DNA from: Paracentrotus lividus
Taxonomy: Eukaryota > Echinodermata > Echinoidea > Camarodonta > Echinidae
Length of the DNA stretch: 64,000 bases
Assembly: GCA_940671915.1 (NCBI GenBank)
Contig: CALNVZ010002974.1
Location: 19,689,938-19,753,937 of the forward strand
Reading direction: 5' to 3'
How positions within the stretch are numbered: the stretch's first letter is position 1; each line of letters starts with the position of its first letter. The notes below the pieces were generated by a model. It did not search any database. It had not been told where the DNA came from and worked only from the letters and a program-made list of their open reading frames with translations. The translations under genes were made by a program, and so were the position numbers. Below are positions 22,654 to 33,555 of the stretch, one piece after another.

Positions 22654-23710
22654 TTAGAATGAATCATGCAACTTTTCACTTCAAATGCTTTGTTGTTGTA
22701 TTTCAGGAATTCTGTGCAATGAAGAATGCCCTCGTGCTTTCTTCCACCTAATTACACGACATCACAAAAGTCAAAAGTTTCCATTCAAAGTTTGATAGAG
22801 TGACAGTGTTTTTGCAATAAATCTTTTGTATCTTTTGGGGCCACCAGTTATCTATAATTGCCTTTAATAGCCACCAAGCACTCCTAATTTCTGTAAGTTT
22901 CTAAAGAGGTTATTGTACAGAGGTTTGAAAAACCAATGTTTTGCTATCAACTTTCTCCTATACCCAACTAATAATATTGATGGATTTTCGGTATCTGGTT
23001 ATTTTCTATTTCTAACCGTTTTTCTCAAACTCCCCTAGATCAATAATGACACCTCCTGTCAGTTATTATATTCTCTTCTCAACCATAATTCAAGCTTTAT
23101 ATGACAAAACTGAGGTTAAAAAAGGAATTATTTCTCCATACAGCCACATAATCTGCTAGATTTTATCAAATTTGTCTACATTATGATTCATAGGAGTCAC
23201 AGGTGGCAGGTTGTCTAAAATATTTCTCTTGGCTCTGTCATTTCCGAAATTAAATGTTTGAAACAAGGAGAAACGGACGCAAAATTATGATTTAAGTACA
23301 TTTTGGAACATAAAACTTGTGAAGTATTTGAATGAAGGTCACGGTTGATTTCCCTTGTTAAATGACGATGACAGAAAGTACAGATGAACCTGCTTGTAAC
23401 GGCACCTAGCTCAGTCGTCCTCTTGTCCGCTTAGTCACAGCTCATTAAGTTGACCAAGCACAAGCGACTTCCTCACGATTACCCCAAACACATTGAGGAG
23501 ATAGACAATAGACACACACCATCAAAACAAATGAACCAACAAACTTTCTAGGATATTCGGAGATGTCAAGTTCTGAAACCAACCCCAAAGTCGTTAAAAT
23601 GTTGACGACTTTAGGGCTCGTCAACAGGTGATGGCCAGAGCCAACAGGACTGAATGGAATCAAACTTGATGACAAAGAGGTGGCTAGCTATAAAGGTGAT
23701 TTGTGCAGTT

Positions 23711-24140
23711 GCCACTAGGTCTGAACCCATTTTGACTAATGTCCATTTGGTCTCATCCTACATGGTCTAATTCCATTTTTTCTAAACCCAGTTCGTCTAA
23801 TTACCACTTCGTCTATTCACCTTTTCATCTCATTACCATTTTGTCTAATGCCCAGTTCGTCTATTGTCCACATGGCCTATCATCACTTGGTCAATTCCAG
23901 TAACAAACTGGTAATAGACCAAATATTCATTTGGGCAGTAGATGAAAAAGCAATTTGACCATTTGGCTAGTAGACAAACTGGAAATTAAACCAAGTGGTC
24001 TTTAGACCAAATGAGAATTAGACCATTTATGTATTAGTCCAAGGGTAAATTAGACCAAATGGGTTTAGCTTATGTGGTATTAGACAAATGTATAATAAGA
24101 CTAAATGATGGTTAGATCAAGTGGATACAAAACCATTTGT
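23711..24140. repeat. degenerate GTCTAAT/ATTAGAC repeat with strand switch
   Basis: In 23711-23905 the plus strand carries loose repeats of the type CATTTGGTCTAAT/CAGTTCGTCTA. In 23905-24140 the same words appear in reverse complement (ATTAGACCAAATG). The whole block is therefore one large imperfect palindrome made of short repeats. Confidence 0.8.
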
Positions 24141-25397
24141 GCTTATTTCATTGGTGTGAATGGGGTATAAGAAATCAACCATGAACAGGTGCCAAGTGCA
24201 TGTTACATTCCTGAGGAAGGGTAACTCAAGCATTCACTTCATTGGACAGAAATTAAACGGGCCTATTTCCGAGGGTCTCCAAGGGTCTCCAAGGCAACAA
24301 GATTTTCTAAAGAAGAAGGATGTAGGAGAAGAATAAGATGACCAATGTATGACTGACGAACCTCCAGGAAGTGCTGGTAATTGTTCTGGATACATCTAAT
24401 TTTCAAGTTACTAAATTGACTCAATCCAATGTTGACTAAAATCGAATATTGCTTTAGGGGTATCCCAGTTGAGGAGCTTATATCATCTCTCTTCGAGCCA
24501 GAATGTTGTTCACACTGTAAAGCAAATATGAATTAATGCCTTTTTGATGCCCACCACATGAATTAATACATTGACATTTGAAGTTAATACGAAGAGCCTT
24601 CAATGACCAAAAAGGAGTAAATTTGCTTTTAGAAATAGGTCAATGTCCCGTCATAGCAAATGTCCTCTTACATACATACATAAATGCTTGACATTTAATA
24701 CAAAACAGATATATTTTCAACAGGATACTCACATTAAATAAGTATGACATTACCAGCATATACATGACATTGTGCATCTTTAAAACGTGATTTGGTGAGG
24801 GTATGCGAGGTTGTTAAGACAAAAATAAAACAAGGCAGTAATTAGTAATAATAAGCTTGTATGTTAGTGTTACAACAGCTTTTGGTTAATTGGTTGGTTA
24901 GGTAGATACAGGGATTACTATGAGAGTTAAACATTAGTTGAACAAAAAAACTAGAGAGCATGATGTATGACAAATAAATGCCTAACATAAACAGGTTTTG
25001 CACAATATCTAGCATTTATATACTATCTATATAATATCTATACACGTATGGCTATAGGGAGATCTGTGTCCCTTCATTTAAGTTTGATTTTTTATAATTT
25101 CAACATGGACCTTCTTTAGTATCAAAATTAAAGTTTAAAAAGGTTACAATTTCTGTCATTTTATAACTACAACTACTAATTGCAAAGCCACCACCATTTA
25201 TTTGTTACAACTTATGCCTTTGAACTATGTCTCTATATACCAAGATTTTTGTTAACTATCTAATATCTTTCATCCCAAAACTATACCATTACATATACAC
25301 TGATACATATATCCGCTTTACGATATGGAAAAATATGTGACAATACTACAGATATTTAAAAAACAGGACATTAACGTTACTCCCAATTCTCAATCAG

Positions 25398-25725
25398 TTA
25401 AAAAGGCGCGTAGCTTAACAAACTTTGACACAACTACTACTAGCCCAAGATAAATGATCTCACATTTAACACAAAACGTAACTTTTTACCCAGTTATTCA
25501 TTACGTGGGAGCACAGATTAATAAAGGAATAATGGAAACTTACTACGAAGGCAATTAAAAAGGTGCATAGCTTAATAACTTTGACACAACTACTACTAGC
25601 CCAAGATAAATTATCGCACATTTAACACAAAACGTAACTTTTGAACCAATTACTCAAGTACCCAATACCCAATAAGTTGGGTGCACAGATTGATAAAGGA
25701 ATAATTGAAACTTACTACGAAGGCC
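25398..25725 (-). repeat. tandem duplication that copied a splice donor
   Basis: Copy 1 (25398-25554) and copy 2 (25555-25725) share TTAAAAAGG at the start, CAACTACTACTAGCCCAAGA in the middle and AACTTACTACGAAGGC at the end, offset by 157-172 bp. The end of copy 2 is the genuine donor and last nine bases of exon 25716-25775. Copy 1 keeps an identical ACTTAC donor (25538-25543) and exon edge. Confidence 0.93.
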
Positions 25726-25775
25726 CAATCCTCTCCAGCACTCTCTCTAAGTGCCATGGAGCCGCTACCCGACAT
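25716..25775 (-). CDS. COL15A1/COL18A1-like: multiplexin exon: first SGSG segment (60 bp)
   Basis: Twenty codons, phase 0-0: MSGSGSMALRESAGEDWAFV. The Ser-Gly-Ser-Gly opening, a further Ser-Ala-Gly and nearby Glu/Asp make this a second probable glycosaminoglycan-attachment segment, parallel to exon 10813-10911, which opens ISGSG. The acceptor is CGTATCCAG (plus-strand CT at 25776-25777); the donor is GTA|GTAAGT (plus-strand ACTTAC at 25710-25715). The internal Met is not the gene start, because phase-0 exons of the TSPN domain lie upstream. The exon could be optional, since skipping it keeps the frame. Confidence 0.8.
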
Positions 25776-27088
25776 CTGGATACGAGGTAAGTGTGAAAGA
25801 AGCAGTGGAAAGCAATGGTATGCACAAATGGCCAATGTTAAATCATATCCAAATAAATATATTAAAATCAGGCTTTCAATGGTAGAAACAGAAATAAAAA
25901 GTTGTTAATGTAAGGCAAATGAAAATAAAAGCAGATTAAATCCTTCGAGAGCTTTTTAAAATATTTGAATTAAAGACTAATAATACTAAATCTGCTATAT
26001 AAATGACTTTTATTTTGATATAAAGTCAATGTGGATTACTTTAGTATCTACTAATAGTCATAATTTAGCACAGTGAAATACCGAAAATTAGTGTGTTTGC
26101 GTGTTCAGTAAATGACTTTCATAATTCTTTGGCACAGCATTATTCAAAATGTGCATTACAATTATGCACAAAAATATTTATTATGCATTGCATCTAGAAA
26201 GTGATAAAGCAGTGTAATACAAATGTCTTTGGGTCAAGTGTAACATTAAAGTTGCTCTGTCGTGCTTGCTTGCTTTAAATCATTCAGTGTAAAATTTAAA
26301 AACTTAAAATTTGAAAATAAACATGCATGATTAAATAGAAATGGTAAAATAGCTGCATAAATCATAAAATACATGTATAGCATGGTTCATGCACAAGCAA
26401 GCCATGTCAGAAATAGGTAAAAGAAAGCAATCATTCTTGTAAAGTCTGCTTTTCAATTTTTTTTCAAGAAATTAAATTTGCCCCAAGGAGTCTGCAAAAG
26501 TTTCTTGTCCCTTTTGACCCCATAATATATACATTTTCACTTTTAAACCCCAAAATTATGACTTTACACTTCTATATTTTTTGTAAGGCTAAGCTAAGAT
26601 GTAAAACAAGAAATGGTAACATTTTGTGAGTTGTATTACAAAGGAAATCCTCTATGCCCAATGAAGTGAAATTGACTTTTTGTATGACGAAAAGGAAAAT
26701 CAAACTCTATCATTTAAAGGGAAAGTAGAGGTAGGATCTTGATTAAGAAAGTCAACTAAAAGTATGTAATTGATGATAATTATTGAAAAGTACAAGCAGA
26801 ATGGGATTTAGATCTAAATCTACAGTAGAAGAATGAAAAGGGGGTATATTTCAATTTTTGTTTTTATTTTTTCATGCCTCTCTTTAATACTTGCTGAGGA
26901 AAGAAAAGTCTCTTCTTCGTTTTTGCCCATCAAATGAAGTATGGTCTTCCCCTGTTACCTCATTAAAATGAGGATATATTCCATATTTGCTTTTAGCATA
27001 GAAAGTTTGCTCTTAAATAATATTTTCATGCGTATTAAATAGAACTCATTATTGAGTGTAAGGGTGTAGTTACTTCTACATGACTTAC
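25776..27088 (-). other. intron (1,313 bp)
   Basis: AT-rich. No repeat with clear boundaries and no further exon-like open stretch was recognised. Confidence 0.75.
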
Positions 27089-27157
27089 TTCAGCAATTGG
27101 ACAATGTTCTTCAGCAGAATCAGCACTGTTTGTGATGGAAATCTGTTGGATATCTCC
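27089..27157 (-). CDS. COL15A1/COL18A1-like: multiplexin exon: end of TSPN domain (69 bp)
   Basis: Twenty-three codons, phase 0-0: GDIQQISITNSADSAEEHC then PIAE. It completes the last beta strand of the TSPN fold and supplies the second conserved cysteine (residue 19 of the exon), expected to pair with the LDCQEL cysteine in the preceding exon. In vertebrate type XVIII collagen a Cys occupies the same place at the domain end. The acceptor is TTTCTTCAG (plus-strand CT at 27158-27159) and the donor GAA|GTAAGT (plus-strand ACTTAC at 27083-27088). Confidence 0.9.
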
Positions 27158-27575
27158 CTGAAGAAACAAATACACACACATAGAATAAATAATTGCAAAG
27201 TGTCAACCTTGAGCTATTTTTGTGATTGGATCCAAGATTGAGGCACAATTTTTTTTAGTGTCAGAAATAAGTTTCAAAACAATCATCAATTTTTATTTCA
27301 ATCCATGTGTTTCATAATACAAGTATGCAAGTTGCGCCCTTATTGTGAAAACTTGGGCATCTTATGATAATGAACGTTGGTGGCGTACGTTTTATGAAAC
27401 ACAAGAATTGATCTAATTTTAATTTGCTTCAGTTGTTTGGGTCTGTGAATTAGTTCATCAGCATAAATAGGTTCAAAATCGATGCGAATATTTACATTTA
27501 TTTCTACTCTTACTATGATTTGTCACCAACTGTAGGAAGATGGGAGAAATTATTTACAAAAGAAAAACTGCTTAC
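27158..27575 (-). other. intron (418 bp)
   Basis: Short AT-rich intron inside the TSPN domain coding region. Nothing else recognised. Confidence 0.8.
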
Positions 27576-28129
27576 CCGATATTGTACTTCAGCTCCAACA
27601 ATACCCAGATGTCCAATAAAAAGGGGAGCCATTTGAGGTATTCTTATGTGCCAACCCGGATGCTTTACGAAAGACTGTGTACCAAGTTCCTGGCAGTCAA
27701 GAAACAGCGTCACTTCGTTTTCTCTGATACCTAGTGCCATTTGCGTCCACTGGTTTGTAAATGAAGGCACCCTGAACACAGCTACCTCCGTTGATTCACT
27801 GGTATAACCTATGTCTGTTAGTATCAAGCTTATCCTTGTTTCTTCTATTGAGAGGCTAGTTATATTCACGCTGAGGATAATCGTTTGGTGGTAGGGGTCC
27901 GTGATACCAAAGACAGTGCCCCTACTACCGGCGTAGGGGCGCAACAGCATCAGGATGGAGAATTCCGGGAAGTTGGCAGAGAAGTCTTCGGGTAGGATGA
28001 CCTCAGCATGGCGACCTGCGTTGGAGTCTCCGTCAAATTTGAACGCAGCTCCCGTCAGACCCTCTGTAAAAGTCACTCCATTAGGGAGGGGATGACCAAT
28101 GACCTGTAGTATATCTACACTCAGCACAT
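27576..28129 (-). CDS. COL15A1/COL18A1-like: multiplexin TSPN (laminin-G-like) domain exon (554 bp)
   Basis: Two bases of a split codon plus 184 codons encoding most of the TSPN beta-sandwich. Landmarks by residue: VDILQVIG (4-11), AAFKFDG (27-33), FSILMLLRP (56-64), GTVFGITD (70-77), an N-glycosylation sequon NIT (88-90), FRVPSF then NQWTQMALGI (118-134), LFLDCQELG (141-149) and PLFIGHLG (168-175). The order and spacing match the N-terminal domain of types XV/XVIII collagen, which is extracellular. The acceptor is TATCTTTCAG (plus-strand CT at 28130-28131), entering in phase 1; the donor is CGG|GTAAGC (plus-strand GCTTAC at 27570-27575). The exon has no start codon or signal peptide of its own, so at least one exon lies upstream. 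Confidence 0.95.
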
Positions 28130-31100
28130 CTGAAAGATACAAGAAGGTAGAATGGATGTTAAAATTGACATGTTATTTTAAAGAAGGAGATTACTTGAAG
28201 CATCGAGAGATAACAGACCCTCACATATATGAATGTAGCTGTTACTACATAAGCGGGAACATATCAAGTAGCAGAAGATCTTGATTAGTATTCACTTGTT
28301 TGCGATGTGTATAAAAGAATTTAAAATACACTTCATAAAGAACTAAATATTGTATTACAAACATAACTGGTTCGCAAAAATCACAAAATCTTGATCAAAT
28401 GATTAACTTGTTCATAGATAAAAGAATTTTCATACCCTCTCTAACATCAGAAAAGTGCTTGGCTGGAAGAATTGTGGTTTTATTTTTGTAAATTTTTATA
28501 TGATACAGTAGTTTGTTTGAAATGCTGCATTCATTTGTCTTTATAACTTAAACGCAATCAACTTTTTAAAAGTAAAGGAAATATTCATAAATCATCAATG
28601 CTTTATATTCTTTTTTTAAATATTCAGTTAAAAGAAAAAAAAAAAAAAAGGGGATGAGAAGATCAGTCTTTTTGTGTAATGACATTTTCTTGCTTTTCAC
28701 TCTGATCATCATCTATTCCAAAATTCTTTGGCCTGACCCATACAACTGAGGTCAAAGGTCATGTCCAGTCCATGTTTATAAAAGTCCATCCATTATCCTT
28801 TCTGACATTTTAATCAGCCACAACAAACATATCGCAGCCACAGTTTGACAGTATCAATAGGCCAGGGATCAAAATGAGTGTGGAGAGATTATTGAGGTCC
28901 CTTTGCATCCTCACATTGCTCTTGAATGAGGAAAAACCTATCAAACTTAGGAAAGGTTCGCAAGTTATCTTGTGAAATGAAATAAATTGCGCTTGATGTT
29001 CCACTATCTTGTAAAATTGAATAAATTTTGCTTGATGTTCAAAACACATCCCGTCATCATAGAAGTAGCAATGCATTATATTATTTTGCACTTCATACAT
29101 TTGTTTGTACTGCTATATTTGGCAAACTTATATGAAGCCTATACAAGTAATTTTCAAAATGAACAATTCAGGTACTGAATTGAAAGGGGCAAAACAATGT
29201 TGAAATGCATTCCTTTCATGTGGGCCTACATGTATATAATTGCATTTTTCACGTTAGCCATGCAGAATAAGCTTCTAACTCTGGTAAATGTATAGATTAT
29301 CTTTTCACAGATTACTTATAAATAGGATTATCATATCAAGCCGACTTATCCATGCTAAAAGATGATTTCTTTATCACATCACATGCTCGAAAAGATTACA
29401 ATATAACATTTAAAGAGCTCCTCACAGCCTGAAGCCATAGTAAGCCAAGTCAATTTAACAAGAAGGAAAGTCAAAATAGGGCTTCATACCCCGGCTAAAC
29501 CCCCCTCTCTTCTCAATCAAACAGTCAGTGACTCCGTGACCCCAGTTGACACTAAATACTATGGCCGGAGGTGAAAGGTCATATGAATAGAGGCCTTCTA
29601 GGAATGAAGGTGGTGTTGGTTTGTTGATAGAATCAAGGAGCTAAGATTTCCTCCTAATCCTCTTGAGGTCTCACCTCAGACATTAGCCTGTAACCTGACC
29701 CAAGAGGGTCATTTTGCTGGACTTGAAAGTCATGTACAAGCTCTTCAATCATTTGTGATTACATTTGTCAAATTTCAAAAATGCCTGACTTGAGTGATTT
29801 TTCCCCCTAATCAAGGAAGTGTTCAAGGAAGTGTGTCAAATTTATAAACCTAAGGCCTTGCAATTTATATTGTCCAAAGTTCACAATTAGTAAAACTTTT
29901 CAAGATATCTTTCCCTGATTAAACTGAAAATTATTTTGTGAATTCTGAAGCTGGGTGTCTTGGAATGGTATTTGGATCAAAATTTAAAAAAAAAAATCAC
30001 AATGATTGAGAGCTTGTTTTACAGGAATTAACATGTGATATAGGTTTTTGTTACAAGGTAAAGTTACTTTACAAAGCACCTGGAGGGATAGGACTTTTAA
30101 GAAAGTTCAATACCTTTACTCTTAGCACATAGTGTTATAAAATGAAATAAAAGTTCATGTTGGTTAGGAATGAATTTCATTTCATAGGGACAAAACATAA
30201 ATGTATAAATGGATAGTTTTCTTTAGTACAGATGACATGACGGATTATTTTCCTTTATAAATCCACACATGATAAACCCTCATTATTTTGTTGATTCTTA
30301 AGACATTACCAAAAATTAAAATATTTTTTTTAAATTCTAAAACACATTCAAGACGAACAACATGAAACAAACATTAACCCTCTAAACACCCCCAATGGCC
30401 CCCAATCATTCTATCACTATCACTAAATGATGACAACTCCTTTCAAAAGGAGAATAAAGGACAAAATAATGTTCAACACCATCAATCAGGCAAAATCTTA
30501 AATATTATCTTCAAAGAAACCAGAAGGCATATAATATAGGCCTACCACATACATCACTACTTTACATTATACTAGCAGAATGGATAAATACAATTCCTAG
30601 TCACCACACTATGATAAGCTATCTAGGCAAGATATCAACACACTGGACTAACTATCTAGCATTCCATAGTTCAGTGACCTATCTATGACCTTTCTGGCTG
30701 GGGGTGAGATAGAGGTCAATGGTGACCACATCAGTGATATGACAGTCTCATTCATAATTCAGTTAATTAATTTGACCTGGCTTTGCTATAGAAGAGGGTG
30801 CAGTGTTTTTAAAATGGTAGACTAAAGCATGTGATGGCACCTGACAGCTGATATGGGAATAGTTAGAGTTTGGTTACTTCATGGTTTGTACATTATCAAC
30901 ATCATCCACTCCTTGGGTGATAACTAGTGGAATATGCCACCCCCCCCCCCCAAAACAAAAAAACAAAAAAAAGGAAAGAAAGAAAAAGAAAATAGGAAAA
31001 GACATGAAACCTTCATGAGGCTCAACCCCTTATTTTATTCAGAAGTTTCAAACAGATATATAGGATTAGTGTTCAATGGTATTATGGGATTATCTTCAAA

Positions 31101-31632
31101 TTTAGACAAGTCAAGCATGCACTGGTAGCTTAATTTTGCTCAAAAGGGGGTTGATCCGCACCCCTCCAGCGACTCTATTAGCCAGTTATCCTGGCACCAA
31201 CCACAGGTATGGTTAGTTCAGGCAGGCTCTGTTCACTGATCCCATGGATTAAGAACAGATTAAGGCAAGATTAAGAAAAGAAAGGTCAATAAAGATGAAC
31301 AATGAAGGGGTTTGGTCGCATAAGGGTTGAATGGCAAAATTCCAATACCATAAATCATGCACAATAAAGCCATACTTATCTACCCTCTTAATTTTTGTTA
31401 TCCTTTCAGAAGCTATACATTGTTAGATTACGACTTTGTTGAAGGTGATTTATCAAACAAGAATACCTTCACAATATTAACATCAGCAAAAATGACACCT
31501 TTGAAAATGCATTTTCATATTAAATAAAAGGAGCAAAATATAGCAATTTCAATTCAACATCCCCGCACCCACATCGTCCACTAAAAAAGAGAAATAATGA
31601 TTTCCATAAATAAATACTCATCTCCAGAGGGT
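28130..31632 (-). other. upstream intron sequence, no gene recognised
   Basis: AT-rich noncoding sequence. Minor features are an A run at 28628-28650, a degraded 40-bp tandem duplication at about 28966-29041 (both halves contain TTGCTTGATGTTC or GCGCTTGATGTTCC) and a C run followed by A-rich sequence at 30936-30990. Confidence 0.65.
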
Positions 31633-32091
31633 TTAAAGGTAGAGTCAGCCTTTTGCAGGCAATAATATTAAATTTCTAGTTTTTAGAGGATATAGTAGTA
31701 TACCAATGACTATATCTTCCCACAACATGATTAAGCTCAAATGTGTATGTTTGTCATTATATTGCAATTATCAAAATTCATTCCTATTTTTTCGAACCTC
31801 GAAAAAAATATACCGTACGGTGCGAACCGCTGACCGATAGCGCAGAGAATAATGCACGCTGATGCGCCGTGTGTATATTGCTGTGTACGGTCCGTGCTGC
31901 ACGCGCTGTAATATCAACGATGTTGATGGAGAGCTGGTCAAGATTGGTAGTCAGATTTTCGTTTCGTATTACTGATCTAGGCAACCTGTGACAGTAAGAT
32001 TGAATAGACAGTATAGGTCGATCATATTCTACAGTTATGCAAAGTTGCATTAGTTTTCGCAATTTGTGAAAAAGGCTGATACTACCTTTAA
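31633..32091. mobile_element. MITE-like element with CpG-rich core
   Basis: Inverted ends TTAAAGGTAGAGTCAGCC (left) and GGCTGATACTACCTTTAA (right), about 459 bp. The centre (31800-31960) is strikingly CpG-rich compared with the flanks. TTAA is present at both ends. The overlapping minus-strand open frame (31784-32062) reads through this core and has no protein family features. Confidence 0.8.
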
Positions 32092-33461
32092 GGACAGTTC
32101 ATACAGATGCTTCTAAAAAAGGGAGTAAAATTTGGCAAATATTCAACCAACATATTCTATTTACTGCAGTGAAACAGCCAGGATATCATTGAACCAAAAC
32201 CAGTAGGCTACGTCCAAGACAAATACTTGCAAGCAAAGTTCCCACACTTAACAACTTCTACAAAATATGTAGCAAACAGAAAAATGTTGGAAAATGTACA
32301 ATTTAGACTGAAACCACACAAAATACCATCTCATTAGATTCAAAAGGACATTCAGTCTTTGCAAAGGTTTATGAGTTTACATCCTTCTGGCTATTAACAG
32401 ACAATATGTTCTAAATACTAATTTAAGCTCACACAGATATACAATTTCACTTTCACAGATCAGATATTTGTAAGCAATTTGTAAAGATGCATATGATCTC
32501 ATGCTGTTCTTTCATTCACTTTCAGGTCACGCTGGGTCACGATACTATCATATCCCCAACTACAGTACACAGTTCTCTTATTTTCTTCTTCAAATGATAC
32601 TTGGGATACCAAATCCACCACTTTACAACTTGTCATCAAATACAAAAAAGCTACTCGCCCCATCCATTTACAACTCCATAATCTTGAGTATATTTGAACA
32701 TGTACTCTACAAATGTTGAAATAACACTTCACCCCTCTCTCTCTTTCTCTCTCTTCCTCTGAACAATGCAATAAAATAGTCATTGAATTGTAATTATAGT
32801 GAGATAAGAAGAGAACTCAAATAGAGAGAGAGCCAAATGTCATATTTGTGGACCGGATCACCTGCTGACCTGCTAGAACTATCTTCAGACTGTCTGACAA
32901 ATTTCCCTTGATAACAAATCGGTTTCGAAAAAAGGTGGGGGTTGGAGTTTGGACGGCCATAACGACGGAGTACTCTGGGGTGTTGTAGCATTAGAACTTG
33001 GAATTGAAGGTGCATTCTGAACTTGGTTCTTTTTCAAACAAGAATCATGCTTTAAGCTCCTTAGGTTATCAACTTTCAATGACAGAAGAACAATTTTATA
33101 TATTCTGATAATTTACTTCTTCACAGAAAATACAAATAAGATTTGCAAAAATGTGCACCTTTTGCACTATCATTTAGAGTCTGGTGACAAAATTCATGAC
33201 AAACTTATTTCATCCACTCCAGCTTTAAGATATTTTTGAAAAGATCTTCGTCACAATTTGGTTGTTTGACATGTTTACTTCTGGGACAAGCTTCCGCAAG
33301 ACTATAATCTAGATATCACTCACTGAGTATAGTTATAATAATCATGTGTGTAGGAAGATGAATTTAGAGAAGGTTAAAGGGAAAGGAGGCAGCCGTCATT
33401 ATTAAATTAACCCATCCACTGGCCTCTGATCTACAAATGTCACAAGCTAACACCAACTTAC
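32092..33461 (-). other. intergenic or intron sequence
   Basis: AT-rich; a CT-rich stretch at 32735-32762. No recognised gene or element. Confidence 0.6.
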
Positions 33462-33555
33462 TGCTCGAGTGCTTAAAGATATTCTCCAGTTCTGCCTGCG
33501 TAAAGTAGGTTGCAAAGAAAGTATTGAAATATGTACTTATATTGCATAATTTCAT
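33462..33555 (-). CDS. weak candidate for the multiplexin start exon
   Basis: An ATG with A at -3 (plus-strand CAT at 33553-33555) opens 31 codons plus one base, ending at a consensus donor AGCA|GTAAGT (plus-strand ACTTAC at 33456-33461). The one-base overhang is the phase the TSPN exon needs, and joining them would give an Asn codon. The peptide starts MKLCNISTYFNTFFATYF followed by TQAELEN, with a moderately hydrophobic, aromatic N-terminus that could be a poor signal peptide. Against it, the core is weak for a signal sequence, other short ATG-plus-donor pairs of the same phase occur nearby (for example at 33319-33342), and no transcript evidence is available. Confidence 0.25.

Larger units (their letters stand above)
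10912..25715 (-). other. large intron (14,804 bp)
   Basis: Separates the two SGSG exons. It contains GA microsatellites (10932-10957, 12288-12390), a hairpin repeat (11018-11170), a MITE (13283-13568), a second element (about 16176-16600), a nested inverted-repeat element (19943-21280), a PIF/Harbinger-like MITE (22404-22653), a degenerate GTCTAAT repeat (23711-24140) and a tandem duplication at its right end (25398-25725). The stretches 11171-12287, 13569-16060, 16800-19139, 21281-22403 and 24141-25397 show no recognisable gene. A GC-richer block at 19136-19395 is unexplained. No extra phase-0 exon could be supported. Confidence 0.75.
1..28129 (-). other. COL15A1/COL18A1-like: multiplexin (type XV/XVIII-like) collagen gene, 5' part
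   Basis: Eleven exons on the minus strand join with perfect phase continuity into one reading frame: TSPN domain, Ser-Gly-Ser-Gly segments, a Thr/Pro-rich linker, then Gly-X-Y repeats. That order is the N-terminal architecture of multiplexins, basement-membrane-associated proteoglycan collagens whose C-terminal domain yields endostatin in vertebrates. Diagnostic points are a TSPN domain opening with VDILQVIG, the motifs GTVFGITD and LDCQEL, a second Cys shortly after, SGSG motifs flanked by acidic residues, and entry into the helix via GMKGQKGEEG. Fibrillar (V/XI) and FACIT collagens also have TSPN domains, but lack this SGSG plus Ser/Thr/Pro region directly before the helix. Every exon has GT donor and AG acceptor dinucleotides. 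The 3' part of the gene lies left of position 1. The first exon is not securely placed. Confidence 0.88.

Noticed and set aside
24378-24516. Open minus-strand stretch after GCTTTACAG beginning with Cys and containing SGSK
   Set aside because: Only a weak GTTCGT donor gives phase 0, and no family resemblance was seen. Chance open frames of this length are expected in a 15-kb intron.
31784-32062. 92-codon minus-strand open frame
   Set aside because: Lies within the CpG-rich core of an inverted-repeat element; no protein features.
33319-33342. Alternative first exon, ATG with seven hydrophobic codons and a GTGAGT donor
   Set aside because: Too short to be a signal peptide and likely fortuitous, though its phase also fits.
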